Assembly: GCA_001788495.1 (NCBI GenBank)
Contig: MGCF01000138.1
Location: 1 to 38,293, forward strand
Reading direction: 5' to 3'
DNA length: 38,293 nt
From: Candidatus Rokubacteria bacterium RIFCSPLOWO2_02_FULL_73_56
GTDB taxonomy: Bacteria > Methylomirabilota > Methylomirabilia > Rokubacteriales > CSP1-6
Position numbers and translations under genes: made by a program. The notes under the pieces are model-generated. The model saw only the letters and a program-made list of their open reading frames with translations. It was not told the DNA's origin and did no database searches. Below, in pieces: positions 31,928 to 38,293 of this stretch (position 1 is the first letter of the stretch; the number at the start of each line of letters is the position of its first letter).

Positions 31928-32371
31928 CTAGTCGACGCGCGTCGCGATCAGGAGCGCGCGCGCGATCAGCGCCGCCACGTCCACCAGGTACGGGAACCAC
32001 ACGGGGTGCACGTACGAGGCCGTGCCGACGAGCGTGCCGTAGCCCGCGATGGTCAGGAGCCAGTCGGGCACGGCCGCGCTCGGGATCAGCGTGCGCAGGA
32101 GCCCGGCGATGACGGCGCCGCAGAACGTGTAGAGGCCGAAGGCCGCGAGCGCCGCCAGCGGCGACAGCATCACGAACATGAAGCTCGTGAAGATGGCCTC
32201 GCCGCGCCCCATCGGGCTCTGGAACGCCTCGATGCGCCCCTCGGCCGCCAGGCGCTCGAGCGCCTGCTCGACGTGGCCCCAGGTGATCAGCCCGAAGTAG
32301 GCGGCGAGGAACCCTGTGGTCGCGATCAGCAGCAGCGTGTGGCGCCAGCGCCACCACTCGAACCACCGCAT
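31928..32371 (-). CDS. Small membrane protein, unknown function
   Basis: A 147-residue protein with an N-terminal membrane helix (HTLLLIATTGFLAAYFGLI), a short extracytoplasmic region (HVEQALERLAAEGRIEAF), then three hydrophobic segments (FMFVMLSPLAALAAFGLYTF, a second after PDWLL, and a C-terminal one ending ARALLIATRVD). The soluble loop between helices 1 and 2 ends in MGRGEAIF. I do not recognise the family. The ATG at 32371 is preceded by GGGAGG inside the end of rarA, so the two genes are cotranscribed. Confidence 0.8.
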   Translation of the reverse strand: MRWFEWWRWRHTLLLIATTGFLAAYFGLITWGHVEQALERLAAEGRIEAFQSPMGRGEAIFTSFMFVMLSPLAALAAFGLYTFCGAVIAGLLRTLIPSAAVPDWLLTIAGYGTLVGTASYVHPVWFPYLVDVAALIARALLIATRVD

Positions 32372-32374
32372 GCG

Positions 32375-33724
32375 CTACCTCCCAGATTCCCGGTGCTCCG
32401 CCCGCCAGCGCCGCCACGCGGCGAGCCGGCGCGCGAGCTCCGCTTCGAACCCCCGGTCGGTCGGCCGGTAGTACTCGCGGCCCCGGAGGGCGTCGGGCAG
32501 GTCCTCCTGGTCCACCCGCGCCTCGGGCGCGTCGTGCGCGTACTGGTAGCCCGCGCCGTAGCCCAGCTCCTGCATGAGCGGGGTCGACGCGTTGCGGATG
32601 TGCAGCGGGACGGGCTCGGCCGGGCGCTCGTGCACGTCCGCCTGCGCGGCGCCGTAGGCGACGTAGGCCGCGTTGGACTTGGGCGCGAGCGCCAGGTAGA
32701 GCGTCGCCTGCGCGAGCGCGAGCTCGCCCTCCGGCGTGCCCAGGAAGTCGTAGGCGTCCCTGGCCGCGAGCACGAGCGCGAGCGCCCCCGGGTCGGCGTT
32801 GCCGACGTCCTCGGAGGCGAACCGGACGAGCCGGCGCGCGACGTAGAGGCGGTCCTCGCCCGCCTCGAGCATGCGCACGAGCCAGTAGAGCGCCGCGTCG
32901 GGGTCGGAGTCCCGCAGCGACTTGTGCAGCGCGGAGATCAGGTTGTAGTGCTCCTCGCCCGCCCGGTCGTGCAGGAGCGTGCGCCGCTGGGCGGCCTCGC
33001 GGACCGTCGCGTCGGTGACGGCGGCCCGCCCGGCCTCGCGCGGCGCCAGCCGCACGGCCAGCTCGAGCACGTTGAGCGCCGTGCGCGCGTCGCCGTTCGC
33101 GATCCCCGCGATCAGGCGGAGCGCGTCGTCGGTGACCGCGGGCGCCTCGGCGGCGAGCCCCCGCTCGGCGTCGGCGAGGGCGCGGCGCATGATCGCGAGC
33201 AGGTCGTCCGCGCCGAGCGCGCGCAGCACGTACACGCGGCAGCGCGACAGCAGGGCCCCGTTGACCTCGAACGACGGGTTCTCGGTCGTGGCGCCGACGA
33301 GGACGAGCGTGCCCCGCTCCACGTGCGGCAGGAAGGCGTCCTGCTGCGCGCGGTTGAACCGGTGGATCTCGTCCACGAACAGGATCGTGCGCGTGCCGCG
33401 CCGGGCGCGGTCGCGCGCCGCCTCGGCGATGACCTCGCGGATCTCCTTCACGCCCGACAGGACCGCGGAGAACGCCGCGAAGCGCGCGCCGGTGACGTGC
33501 GCCATGAGCGAGGCGAGCGTGGTCTTGCCGGAGCCGGGCGGGCCCCAGAGGATCATCGAGTGCAGCTCGCCGCTCTCGAGCGCGACCCGCAGCACGCGCC
33601 CCGGCCCGAGCAGGTGCGGCTGGCCCAGGACGTCGTCGAGCGTGCGCGGGCGCATCCGGTCGGCGAGGGGCGGCGGGGCCGCGCCGGCCGGCGGCGCGGG
33701 GACGGGCTCCTCGAAGAGGTCCAC
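32375..33724 (-). CDS. rarA: Replication-associated recombination protein A (RarA/MgsA)
   Basis: A 449-residue AAA+ ATPase acting at stalled replication forks and related to clamp-loader subunits. Motifs are RMRPRTLDDVLGQPHLLG near the N-terminus, Walker A LWGPPGSGKTTLA, Walker B TILFVDEIHRFNRAQQDAFL, sensor 1 LVGATTENPSFEVN and an SRC arginine-finger segment. The C-terminal tetramerisation domain contains LHKSLRDSDPDAALYWLVRM and REYYRPTDRGFE. The N-terminus LFEE is typical of the family. The start GTG at 33724 follows the upstream HAD stop by 1 nt. Confidence 0.95.
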   Translation of the reverse strand: MDLFEEPVPAPPAGAAPPPLADRMRPRTLDDVLGQPHLLGPGRVLRVALESGELHSMILWGPPGSGKTTLASLMAHVTGARFAAFSAVLSGVKEIREVIAEAARDRARRGTRTILFVDEIHRFNRAQQDAFLPHVERGTLVLVGATTENPSFEVNGALLSRCRVYVLRALGADDLLAIMRRALADAERGLAAEAPAVTDDALRLIAGIANGDARTALNVLELAVRLAPREAGRAAVTDATVREAAQRRTLLHDRAGEEHYNLISALHKSLRDSDPDAALYWLVRMLEAGEDRLYVARRLVRFASEDVGNADPGALALVLAARDAYDFLGTPEGELALAQATLYLALAPKSNAAYVAYGAAQADVHERPAEPVPLHIRNASTPLMQELGYGAGYQYAHDAPEARVDQEDLPDALRGREYYRPTDRGFEAELARRLAAWRRWRAEHRESGR

Positions 33725-33725
33725 G

Positions 33726-34388
33726 CTAGCCCCCCGGACCGCGCGCGGCGAGCCACGCGGGCAGGTGCGCGAGCTCGGCGAGGTGCGCGGCCGGCGTCAC
33801 CTTGAAGCGCGCGAGCGAGGCGTGGTCGGCGCGGTAGGCCACGAACGGCACGCCCACGGCGGCCGCGGCGAGCCCGTCCACCCACGAGTCGCCGACCACG
33901 ACGGCCGCGCGCGCGACGCTCGCGGCGGCGCCGGCTGGGCCGAAGTGGCCGGCGATCACCCGCCAGCCGTCGGGGTCCGGCTTGAGCGCGCGCATGTCGT
34001 CGCGGGTGACGACCAGGTCGAGTAGCGCGGCGAGCCCGAGGCGGGCGAGCGCGGGCAGGGTGAGCGCCCGCGCGTTGTTGGTCCAGAGGGCCGTCCCGAG
34101 GCCGAGCCCGCGGGCGCCGGCAACCGCCTCGCGCGCGCCGGGCTCGAGCACGGCGGCGTCCATCGCGCGCGCCTCGTGGTCGAGGGCGATCGCCCAGAGC
34201 GCCGCCTCGAGCGCCGGCGCCTCCGCCCGGCAGTGGGCGATCAGCTCGCCGACGCGCCAGCGCTCGTCGCGCGCCGGCAGCGGCCCGCGCTCGCGCTCGA
34301 GGTGGACCTGCATGTCGGCGGCCATCGCCGCGAGGTCGAGCGGCGTCCGGATGAGGGTGTGGTCCAGGTCGAACACGCACAGGCCCAC
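33726..34388 (-). CDS. HAD-superfamily hydrolase
   Basis: A 220-residue HAD protein: motif I VFDLDHTLIRTP, motif II TALWTNNAR, the motif III lysine in ALKPDPDGW, and motif IV VVGDSWVDGLAA. The helical cap (about 20-90) indicates a phosphoglycolate-phosphatase-like enzyme; the substrate is unknown. I chose the GTG at 34388, which puts motif I four residues from the N-terminus, over an ATG at 34433 that overlaps the start of the divergent TPR gene. A TACGGT box lies 6 nt upstream. It heads a minus-strand operon with rarA and the small membrane protein. Confidence 0.85.
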   Translation of the reverse strand: MGLCVFDLDHTLIRTPLDLAAMAADMQVHLERERGPLPARDERWRVGELIAHCRAEAPALEAALWAIALDHEARAMDAAVLEPGAREAVAGARGLGLGTALWTNNARALTLPALARLGLAALLDLVVTRDDMRALKPDPDGWRVIAGHFGPAGAAASVARAAVVVGDSWVDGLAAAAVGVPFVAYRADHASLARFKVTPAAHLAELAHLPAWLAARGPGG

Positions 34389-34394
34389 GCTGTG

Positions 34395-34418
34395 ACCGTA
34401 CCACAGCCGTGCTACGAT
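34395..34418. promoter_or_regulatory. Divergent -10-like boxes between the HAD and TPR genes
   Basis: Minus strand TACGGT (34400-34395) is 6 nt from the HAD GTG. Plus strand TACGAT (34413-34418) is 13 nt from the TPR ATG. Neither gene has a Shine-Dalgarno. Confidence 0.35.
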
Positions 34419-34431
34419 AGCCTTCGTCATC

Positions 34432-35793
34432 ATGACGCGACGACTGCCGGTTCTCGCCGCGTTCGCGCTCCTGCTCCTGACGGTCCCGACGCCCCCTCCC
34501 GCCGCCGCGCTCGACGAGGGCGAGCGGCTGTGGCTGGTCGGCGAGCGGTCGTTCGCGGACGGCCTCTACCCGGTCGCGCGCCGCGTGCTGGAGCGGTTCG
34601 TCGCCGACCACCCGGCCGACGCCCGGCGGCCCGCGGCGTTGCTGCTCCTCGGCAAGGCGCGGCTCGCCCTCGGGGACGTGGAGTCGGCGCTCGAGGCCTT
34701 CCGCCGCGCCGCGCCCCCGGACGGCGCCGGCGGGCCGGCGCTCGAGGCGAAGTTCTGGGAGGCGGAGACCCTCTTCCGGCTCCAGCGCCACGCCGAGGCG
34801 CGCGCGGCGTACGATGCGGTGCTGCGGGGCGACGCCGCCTCGCCGCACGCGCCGGAGGCGCTCTACGGGCTCGCGTGGAGCGAGCTCGAGCTCAAGCGCC
34901 CCGAGCCGGCCGTCACCGCCTTCCGCGACCTGCTCACCACGTGGCCCGCGCACGCGCTCGCGCCGTCGGCGACGTTCTACCTGGCGCGCACGCTCGTCGA
35001 GCTCAAGCGCTACCCCGAGGCGCAGCCGCTGCTCGCCGACTTCCGGGCCAGGCACCCCGACCACAAGCTGGCGCCCGACGCGCAGTACCTGCTCGGCCTG
35101 GCGCGCGTGCGCGCGGGCGACGCGCGCGCCGGCGTCGCCGACCTGCGCGCGTTCGTGGCCGCGCACCCCGTGCACGCGCTCGCGCCGGGCGCGCAGCGCC
35201 TGATCACCGAGACGCTCACGCGCTACGGCGACCGGCAGGAGCTGCTCGACACCTACAAGGCGCTGCTCGAGCAGACGCCGCCCACCGCCGAGGCGCTCTA
35301 CGACGCCGGCGCGATCGCCGGCCGGCTCGGCCGGCGCCGCGACCAGGAGGCGGCCTGGAAGCGCCTGCACACGGAGTTTCCCGAGCACGCGCTCGCGCAC
35401 CGCGCGGCGCTCGAGCTCGGCAACGCCGCGTTCAAGCGCCGCGACTTCAAGGAGGCCGCGGCGCAGGCGCACGCCGCGGCGGCGTCCGCGGAGGGGGGCG
35501 TGCGCGCCGAGGCGCTCCTGCTGGCCGGCGAGGCCGACCTGAAGCTCCATCGCCTCGCGGCCGCCGCCAAGGCGTTCGAGGCGGTCGGCGCGGTGGCGAG
35601 CGTCGAGGCCGGGGTGCGCTACCGCGCGCTCGCCGGCCTCGGGCTCACGCGCGAGCAGCAGCAGAACTGGAAGGCCGCGCTCGAGGCGTACGAGGCCGTC
35701 GCGCGCAAGAGCCCCGACGCCACGCTGCGCGACTGGGCGCAAGACCGCGCCAAGGCCGTGCGGGGACGGACGAATGCGACGCGCGCCCGCTAG
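34432..35793 (+). CDS. Secreted TPR protein
   Basis: A 453-residue periplasmic protein: signal peptide MTRRLPVLAAFALLLLTVPT...AAA, cleavage near residue 26, then about 10-11 tetratricopeptide-like repeats to the C-terminus (for example AHALAPSATFYLARTLVELK and DHKLAPDAQYLLGLARVRAG). The repeats of about 36-38 residues with recurrent PxHxLAPxA segments resemble YbgF/BamD-type tol-pal and outer-membrane-assembly proteins. It is probably a scaffold in the envelope. The ATG at 34432 lacks a Shine-Dalgarno. The stop is 5 bp before the inverted-repeat element that separates it from a second, longer TPR gene. Confidence 0.85.
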   Translation: MTRRLPVLAAFALLLLTVPTPPPAAALDEGERLWLVGERSFADGLYPVARRVLERFVADHPADARRPAALLLLGKARLALGDVESALEAFRRAAPPDGAGGPALEAKFWEAETLFRLQRHAEARAAYDAVLRGDAASPHAPEALYGLAWSELELKRPEPAVTAFRDLLTTWPAHALAPSATFYLARTLVELKRYPEAQPLLADFRARHPDHKLAPDAQYLLGLARVRAGDARAGVADLRAFVAAHPVHALAPGAQRLITETLTRYGDRQELLDTYKALLEQTPPTAEALYDAGAIAGRLGRRRDQEAAWKRLHTEFPEHALAHRAALELGNAAFKRRDFKEAAAQAHAAAASAEGGVRAEALLLAGEADLKLHRLAAAAKAFEAVGAVASVEAGVRYRALAGLGLTREQQQNWKAALEAYEAVARKSPDATLRDWAQDRAKAVRGRTNATRAR

Positions 35794-35798
35794 CCCGC

Positions 35799-36000
35799 AT
35801 TATTCACGAACGGTCATCGCGCGAGGCGGGCAGGGCCTGGCGCAGGGTGCGGCCGCCCGCGGGGCCGGCGCCGTCACCCATTCGCCCGAACGCCGCGCTG
35901 CGCGCGGCGGACGGGACGAAGGGGGCCCACAGCGCACGTCCCCGCGGGGACCGCACCCTGCGCCACCCGCCCGGTCGCGCCATCGCCGTTTGCGAATAAT
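35799..36000. mobile_element. Nonautonomous inverted-repeat element (MITE-like)
   Basis: About 202 bp with imperfect terminal inverted repeats. The left end is ATTATTCACGAACGG; the right end read in reverse is ATTATTCGCAAACGG, with 21 of the first 26 positions alike. A further 15-bp block is perfectly repeated in inverted orientation (35838-35852 and 35951-35965). The centre is GC-rich and self-complementary, with CCCCGCGGGG at 35939-35948. There is no transposase gene. The right end overlaps the start codon of the next gene. A related arm occurs at 389-433. I cannot assign an insertion-sequence family. Confidence 0.7.
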
Positions 36001-38293
36001 CCGGGCGAGCGCGGCGCTGCTCCTGCTGCTGGCGGCGCCGGCCGGCGCGGCCGCCGCCCGGGTCGCGCCGTTCGCGCCGCCGCTGCCCGAGCTGGCGCAC
36101 CTCGTGCCCTGGGCGGCCGCGCCCATCGACAAGCCCCCGGCGGAGGCGCCCGAGCTGCCGCTGCCGCCGGCGCCGGCCGAGCTGCCGGTGCTGCCTCCCG
36201 CCCCGATCGTCGTGCCGCCGGTGGCCAGGCCCACCGCGTTCCTGGCGCCCCCGGGCACGCTGCCGTGCGTCGGCGCCTGGCTCGGCATCGCCTCCAAGGC
36301 CCTCGAGTGCGGGCGCGCCCGCTTCGCCCGCGGCGAGTGGGACGACGCCGCCGGCGCCCTCGACCAGGCCGTGCGCGGCGGCAAGGAGCGCGAGCTCCTC
36401 GCCGAGGCCCGCTACTGGCTCGCCGAGACGTACGACCGGCTCGGGCGCGGCGAGCAGGCCGACTGGCTCTTCCGCCAGGTCGTGCAGACCTCCCCGCGGG
36501 GCAGCGACTGGATCGTCTGGAGCCGGCACGCGAGCGGCTGGACGGCGCTCCGCCTCGGCGACTTCCCGCGCGCCCGCGACGCCTTCGACGCCCTGCTCAC
36601 GGGGCCGGTGCCGGCGTCGCTGGGCCCGTGGGCGCGCCACGGGCTCGCCCTCGCCGAGTACGCCCTGGGCCGGTACGACGAGGCGCTCGCCGGCTGGACG
36701 ACGCTCGTGTCGACGGGCCCGCCGGCGGCGCTCGCGCGCGACGTCACCTTCTGGCTCGGCGAGGCGCTCGGCCGCGTGGGCCGCGGGGGGCCCGCCGCGG
36801 ACCAGCTCGCCCGGTTCGTGCAGGGCGGCCCCCACCCGCTGCTCGAGACGGGCTGGCTCAGGCTCGGCTGGTGGGGCCTCGGCGCCGGGCGCCACGCGGA
36901 GAGCGTGACCGCGTTCCGCACCTATCTCGCGCCGCCCGCGACGCCAGCCGCGTCGCCGGTCAAGCCCGAGCAGGACTGGGCCGAGGCCGGGCTCGCGCTG
37001 GCGCTCCTGCCCGAGGACGTGGACGCGGCGCGCGCGGCGGCCCGCGGCCTCGAGCGCCGCGCCTCGCCGCTCGCGCTGCCGCTCCAGCTCCGCGTCGCGC
37101 GCGTGCTGGTCGAGGCCGCCCAGGGGAGCGAGGCGCGCGCGCTGATCCAGCAGCTCCTCGGCGCCACCCTCGCCCCGGACGTGCGCGCCTGGGTCCTGCT
37201 GCTCAACGGCGACGCCCTCCGCCGCGACGGGAGCCGCGACGAGGCGCGCACCCAGTACGATCTCGCCCGGAACGCCGCGGGCGCCACCGGCTGGGTCGCG
37301 ACGGTCCGGCTCGCGCGCACCAACTACGAGATGCGCGAGTTCGCGCAGGCGGCGCGCGACCTGGCGCCCGTCTTCGCCGCGAGCGTGCCCGCCGACGTCC
37401 GCCTGACGGCGCTGCTCCTGGCGGGCGAGGCCGCGTACCACGCCGGCGACCACGCCGCGGCGGGCGCGACCTTCCGGCGCGTGCTGGTCGAGTTCCCGGA
37501 CCGCCCGCAGGCCGCCGCCGCGCGCCTGGGCGTCGCCTGGGCGGCGCTGCGCGACGAGCGCGCCGACGAGGCGCGGCGCGAGTTCCTCGACTTCGTGCAG
37601 ACGCTCCCCGCGGACCCGTCCACGCCCGACGCGCTCGAGCTGGCCGCCGAGCTCACGCTCAAGCTCGCCGCCGACCGCGAGGGCGCGCGCCGGCTGCTCG
37701 ACCGGCTGCTCGCCGAGCACCCGGGCCACCCGCGCGCCGAGTTCGCGCGCCTGAACCGCGCCATCTTACAGTTGCGCGAGGGGGACGCGCACGGGGCGGC
37801 GCCCGAGCTGGCCGCCTGGATCGCGCGCGCGCCGTTCCCGCCGCTGCTCGGCCGGGCGCACCTGGCGCTCGGCGTGGCGCGCCTGGCCGAGGGCCGGCCG
37901 CTCGAGGCCGCGCGGGCGTTCACGCTCGCCCAGCTCGAGGGCGTCGGCGGGCCCGCGGCGCTGGGGCTGGGCGCGACGGCGCTGACGCAGGGGCAGCTCG
38001 ACGCGGCGGCCGGATTGTTCGCCCAGGCGCGCGACACGGGCACCGCCGCCGTCGTCGCGGCCGCGGAGTACGGGCTGGCCGTCGTCGCGTTCCAGCGGGG
38101 CGCCGTGCGCGACTTCAGGCAGCCGGCGCTCGCCGCGCTCGCGGCGGCGCCGACGGGCCCGGCCGCGCCGCGGCTGCTCTACGCCCTCACGGGCGTCGCC
38201 GTCGAGGCGCGCGATTTCAAGGAGGCGCTCGCCTTCGCCCGGCGCCTGCTCGGCGAGTTCCCGGGCGACGCGGCGGCCGACGACGCGCTCGAG
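35990..38293 (+). CDS. Large secreted TPR protein, 3' end outside the window
   Basis: The frame is open for 768 codons to the last base. It starts with a Sec signal peptide, MRIIRASAALLLLLAAPAGA, then a Pro-rich stretch (about 25-80), then many tetratricopeptide-like helical repeats (for example ARYWLAETYDRLGRGEQADW, ALLLAGEAAYHAGDHAAAGA, DRPQAAAARLGVAWAALRDE). The TTG at 35990 is the only standard start that keeps the signal peptide; it lies inside the right terminal repeat of the element just upstream. No Shine-Dalgarno is seen. Together with the preceding TPR gene it may form an envelope-assembly or gliding-type scaffold, which is inference. The C-terminus is not visible. Confidence 0.85.
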   Translation, partial: MRIIRASAALLLLLAAPAGAAAARVAPFAPPLPELAHLVPWAAAPIDKPPAEAPELPLPPAPAELPVLPPAPIVVPPVARPTAFLAPPGTLPCVGAWLGIASKALECGRARFARGEWDDAAGALDQAVRGGKERELLAEARYWLAETYDRLGRGEQADWLFRQVVQTSPRGSDWIVWSRHASGWTALRLGDFPRARDAFDALLTGPVPASLGPWARHGLALAEYALGRYDEALAGWTTLVSTGPPAALARDVTFWLGEALGRVGRGGPAADQLARFVQGGPHPLLETGWLRLGWWGLGAGRHAESVTAFRTYLAPPATPAASPVKPEQDWAEAGLALALLPEDVDAARAAARGLERRASPLALPLQLRVARVLVEAAQGSEARALIQQLLGATLAPDVRAWVLLLNGDALRRDGSRDEARTQYDLARNAAGATGWVATVRLARTNYEMREFAQAARDLAPVFAASVPADVRLTALLLAGEAAYHAGDHAAAGATFRRVLVEFPDRPQAAAARLGVAWAALRDERADEARREFLDFVQTLPADPSTPDALELAAELTLKLAADREGARRLLDRLLAEHPGHPRAEFARLNRAILQLREGDAHGAAPELAAWIARAPFPPLLGRAHLALGVARLAEGRPLEAARAFTLAQLEGVGGPAALGLGATALTQGQLDAAAGLFAQARDTGTAAVVAAAEYGLAVVAFQRGAVRDFRQPALAALAAAPTGPAAPRLLYALTGVAVEARDFKEALAFARRLLGEFPGDAAADDALE

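Noticed and set aside
1-38293. rRNA or tRNA genes
   Set aside because: I saw no conserved rRNA segment and no tRNA cloverleaf with a TTCGA-type arm and CCA-side stem in the intergenic regions.

Overview
The window is 38.3 kb of very GC-rich DNA (one 60-nt line I counted inside rimO has 47 G+C). It comes from the chromosome of a Gram-negative-type bacterium: there are lolA, an O-antigen-ligase-like protein, lipoproteins, murG and ddl. The gene order cinA - thpR - recA(intein) - pilT - recX - alaS, the pyruvoyl arginine decarboxylase/SpeH/SpeE polyamine set and the codon bias would fit an uncultured soil lineage such as Rokubacteria/Methylomirabilota or a deltaproteobacterial relative. That placement is inference; no rRNA or tRNA gene is visible.

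Layout. 1-5.3 kb: end of an unknown gene, an AidB-like acyl-CoA dehydrogenase, a coiled-coil protein, a HAD phosphatase, lolA, a YajQ protein and a small membrane protein. 5.4-6.5 kb: a low-GC islet (28 and 33 G+C in two counted 60-nt lines) with three overlapping genes: an orphan toxin-like C-terminal module, a CPCC zinc-ribbon protein and a DUF6941-like protein. 6.6-20.7 kb: a long plus-strand gene train with a sugar-nucleotide-epimerase-like SDR, rimO, pgpA, cinA, a TPR lipoprotein, thpR, recA carrying a 355-residue LAGLIDADG intein, pilT, recX, alaS, a GAF histidine kinase and a metallo-beta-lactamase-fold lipoprotein. 20.7-21.5 kb: a broken IPT/TIG-type fragment. 21.6-25.7 kb: a divergent polyamine locus. 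Arginine decarboxylase, a methyltransferase and an RlmI-like methyltransferase lie on the minus strand; speH and speE lie on the plus strand. 25.7-34.4 kb: DUF4321, maf, an orphan ABC solute-binding protein, a HhH-GPD glycosylase, murG-ddl, an O-antigen-ligase-like protein, a membrane protein, rarA and a second HAD phosphatase. 34.4-38.3 kb: two secreted TPR proteins separated by a roughly 200-bp inverted-repeat element.

How the genes work together. The 7.4-18.3 kb train covers translation quality (rimO, alaS), phosphatidylglycerol synthesis (pgpA), NAD salvage (cinA), recombination (recA, recX) and twitching (pilT), with many 4-bp stop/start overlaps. The polyamine locus makes agmatine (PvlArgDC), decarboxylated AdoMet (SpeH) and the aminopropyl product (SpeE). 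No agmatinase lies in the window.

Most interesting points. The divergent polyamine promoters look like mirrored copies of one another, and speH is preceded by a hairpin and an 11-codon leader ORF whose stop overlaps the speH TTG start. RecA carries an apparently intact homing intein in its L2 loop. Four genes (pgpA, thpR, recX and the MBL lipoprotein) lack ATG/GTG/TTG where their conserved N-termini begin. Many genes have a -10-like hexamer 6-13 nt before the start codon, suggesting leaderless or near-leaderless transcripts. An inverted-repeat element appears to supply the start codon of the last TPR gene.
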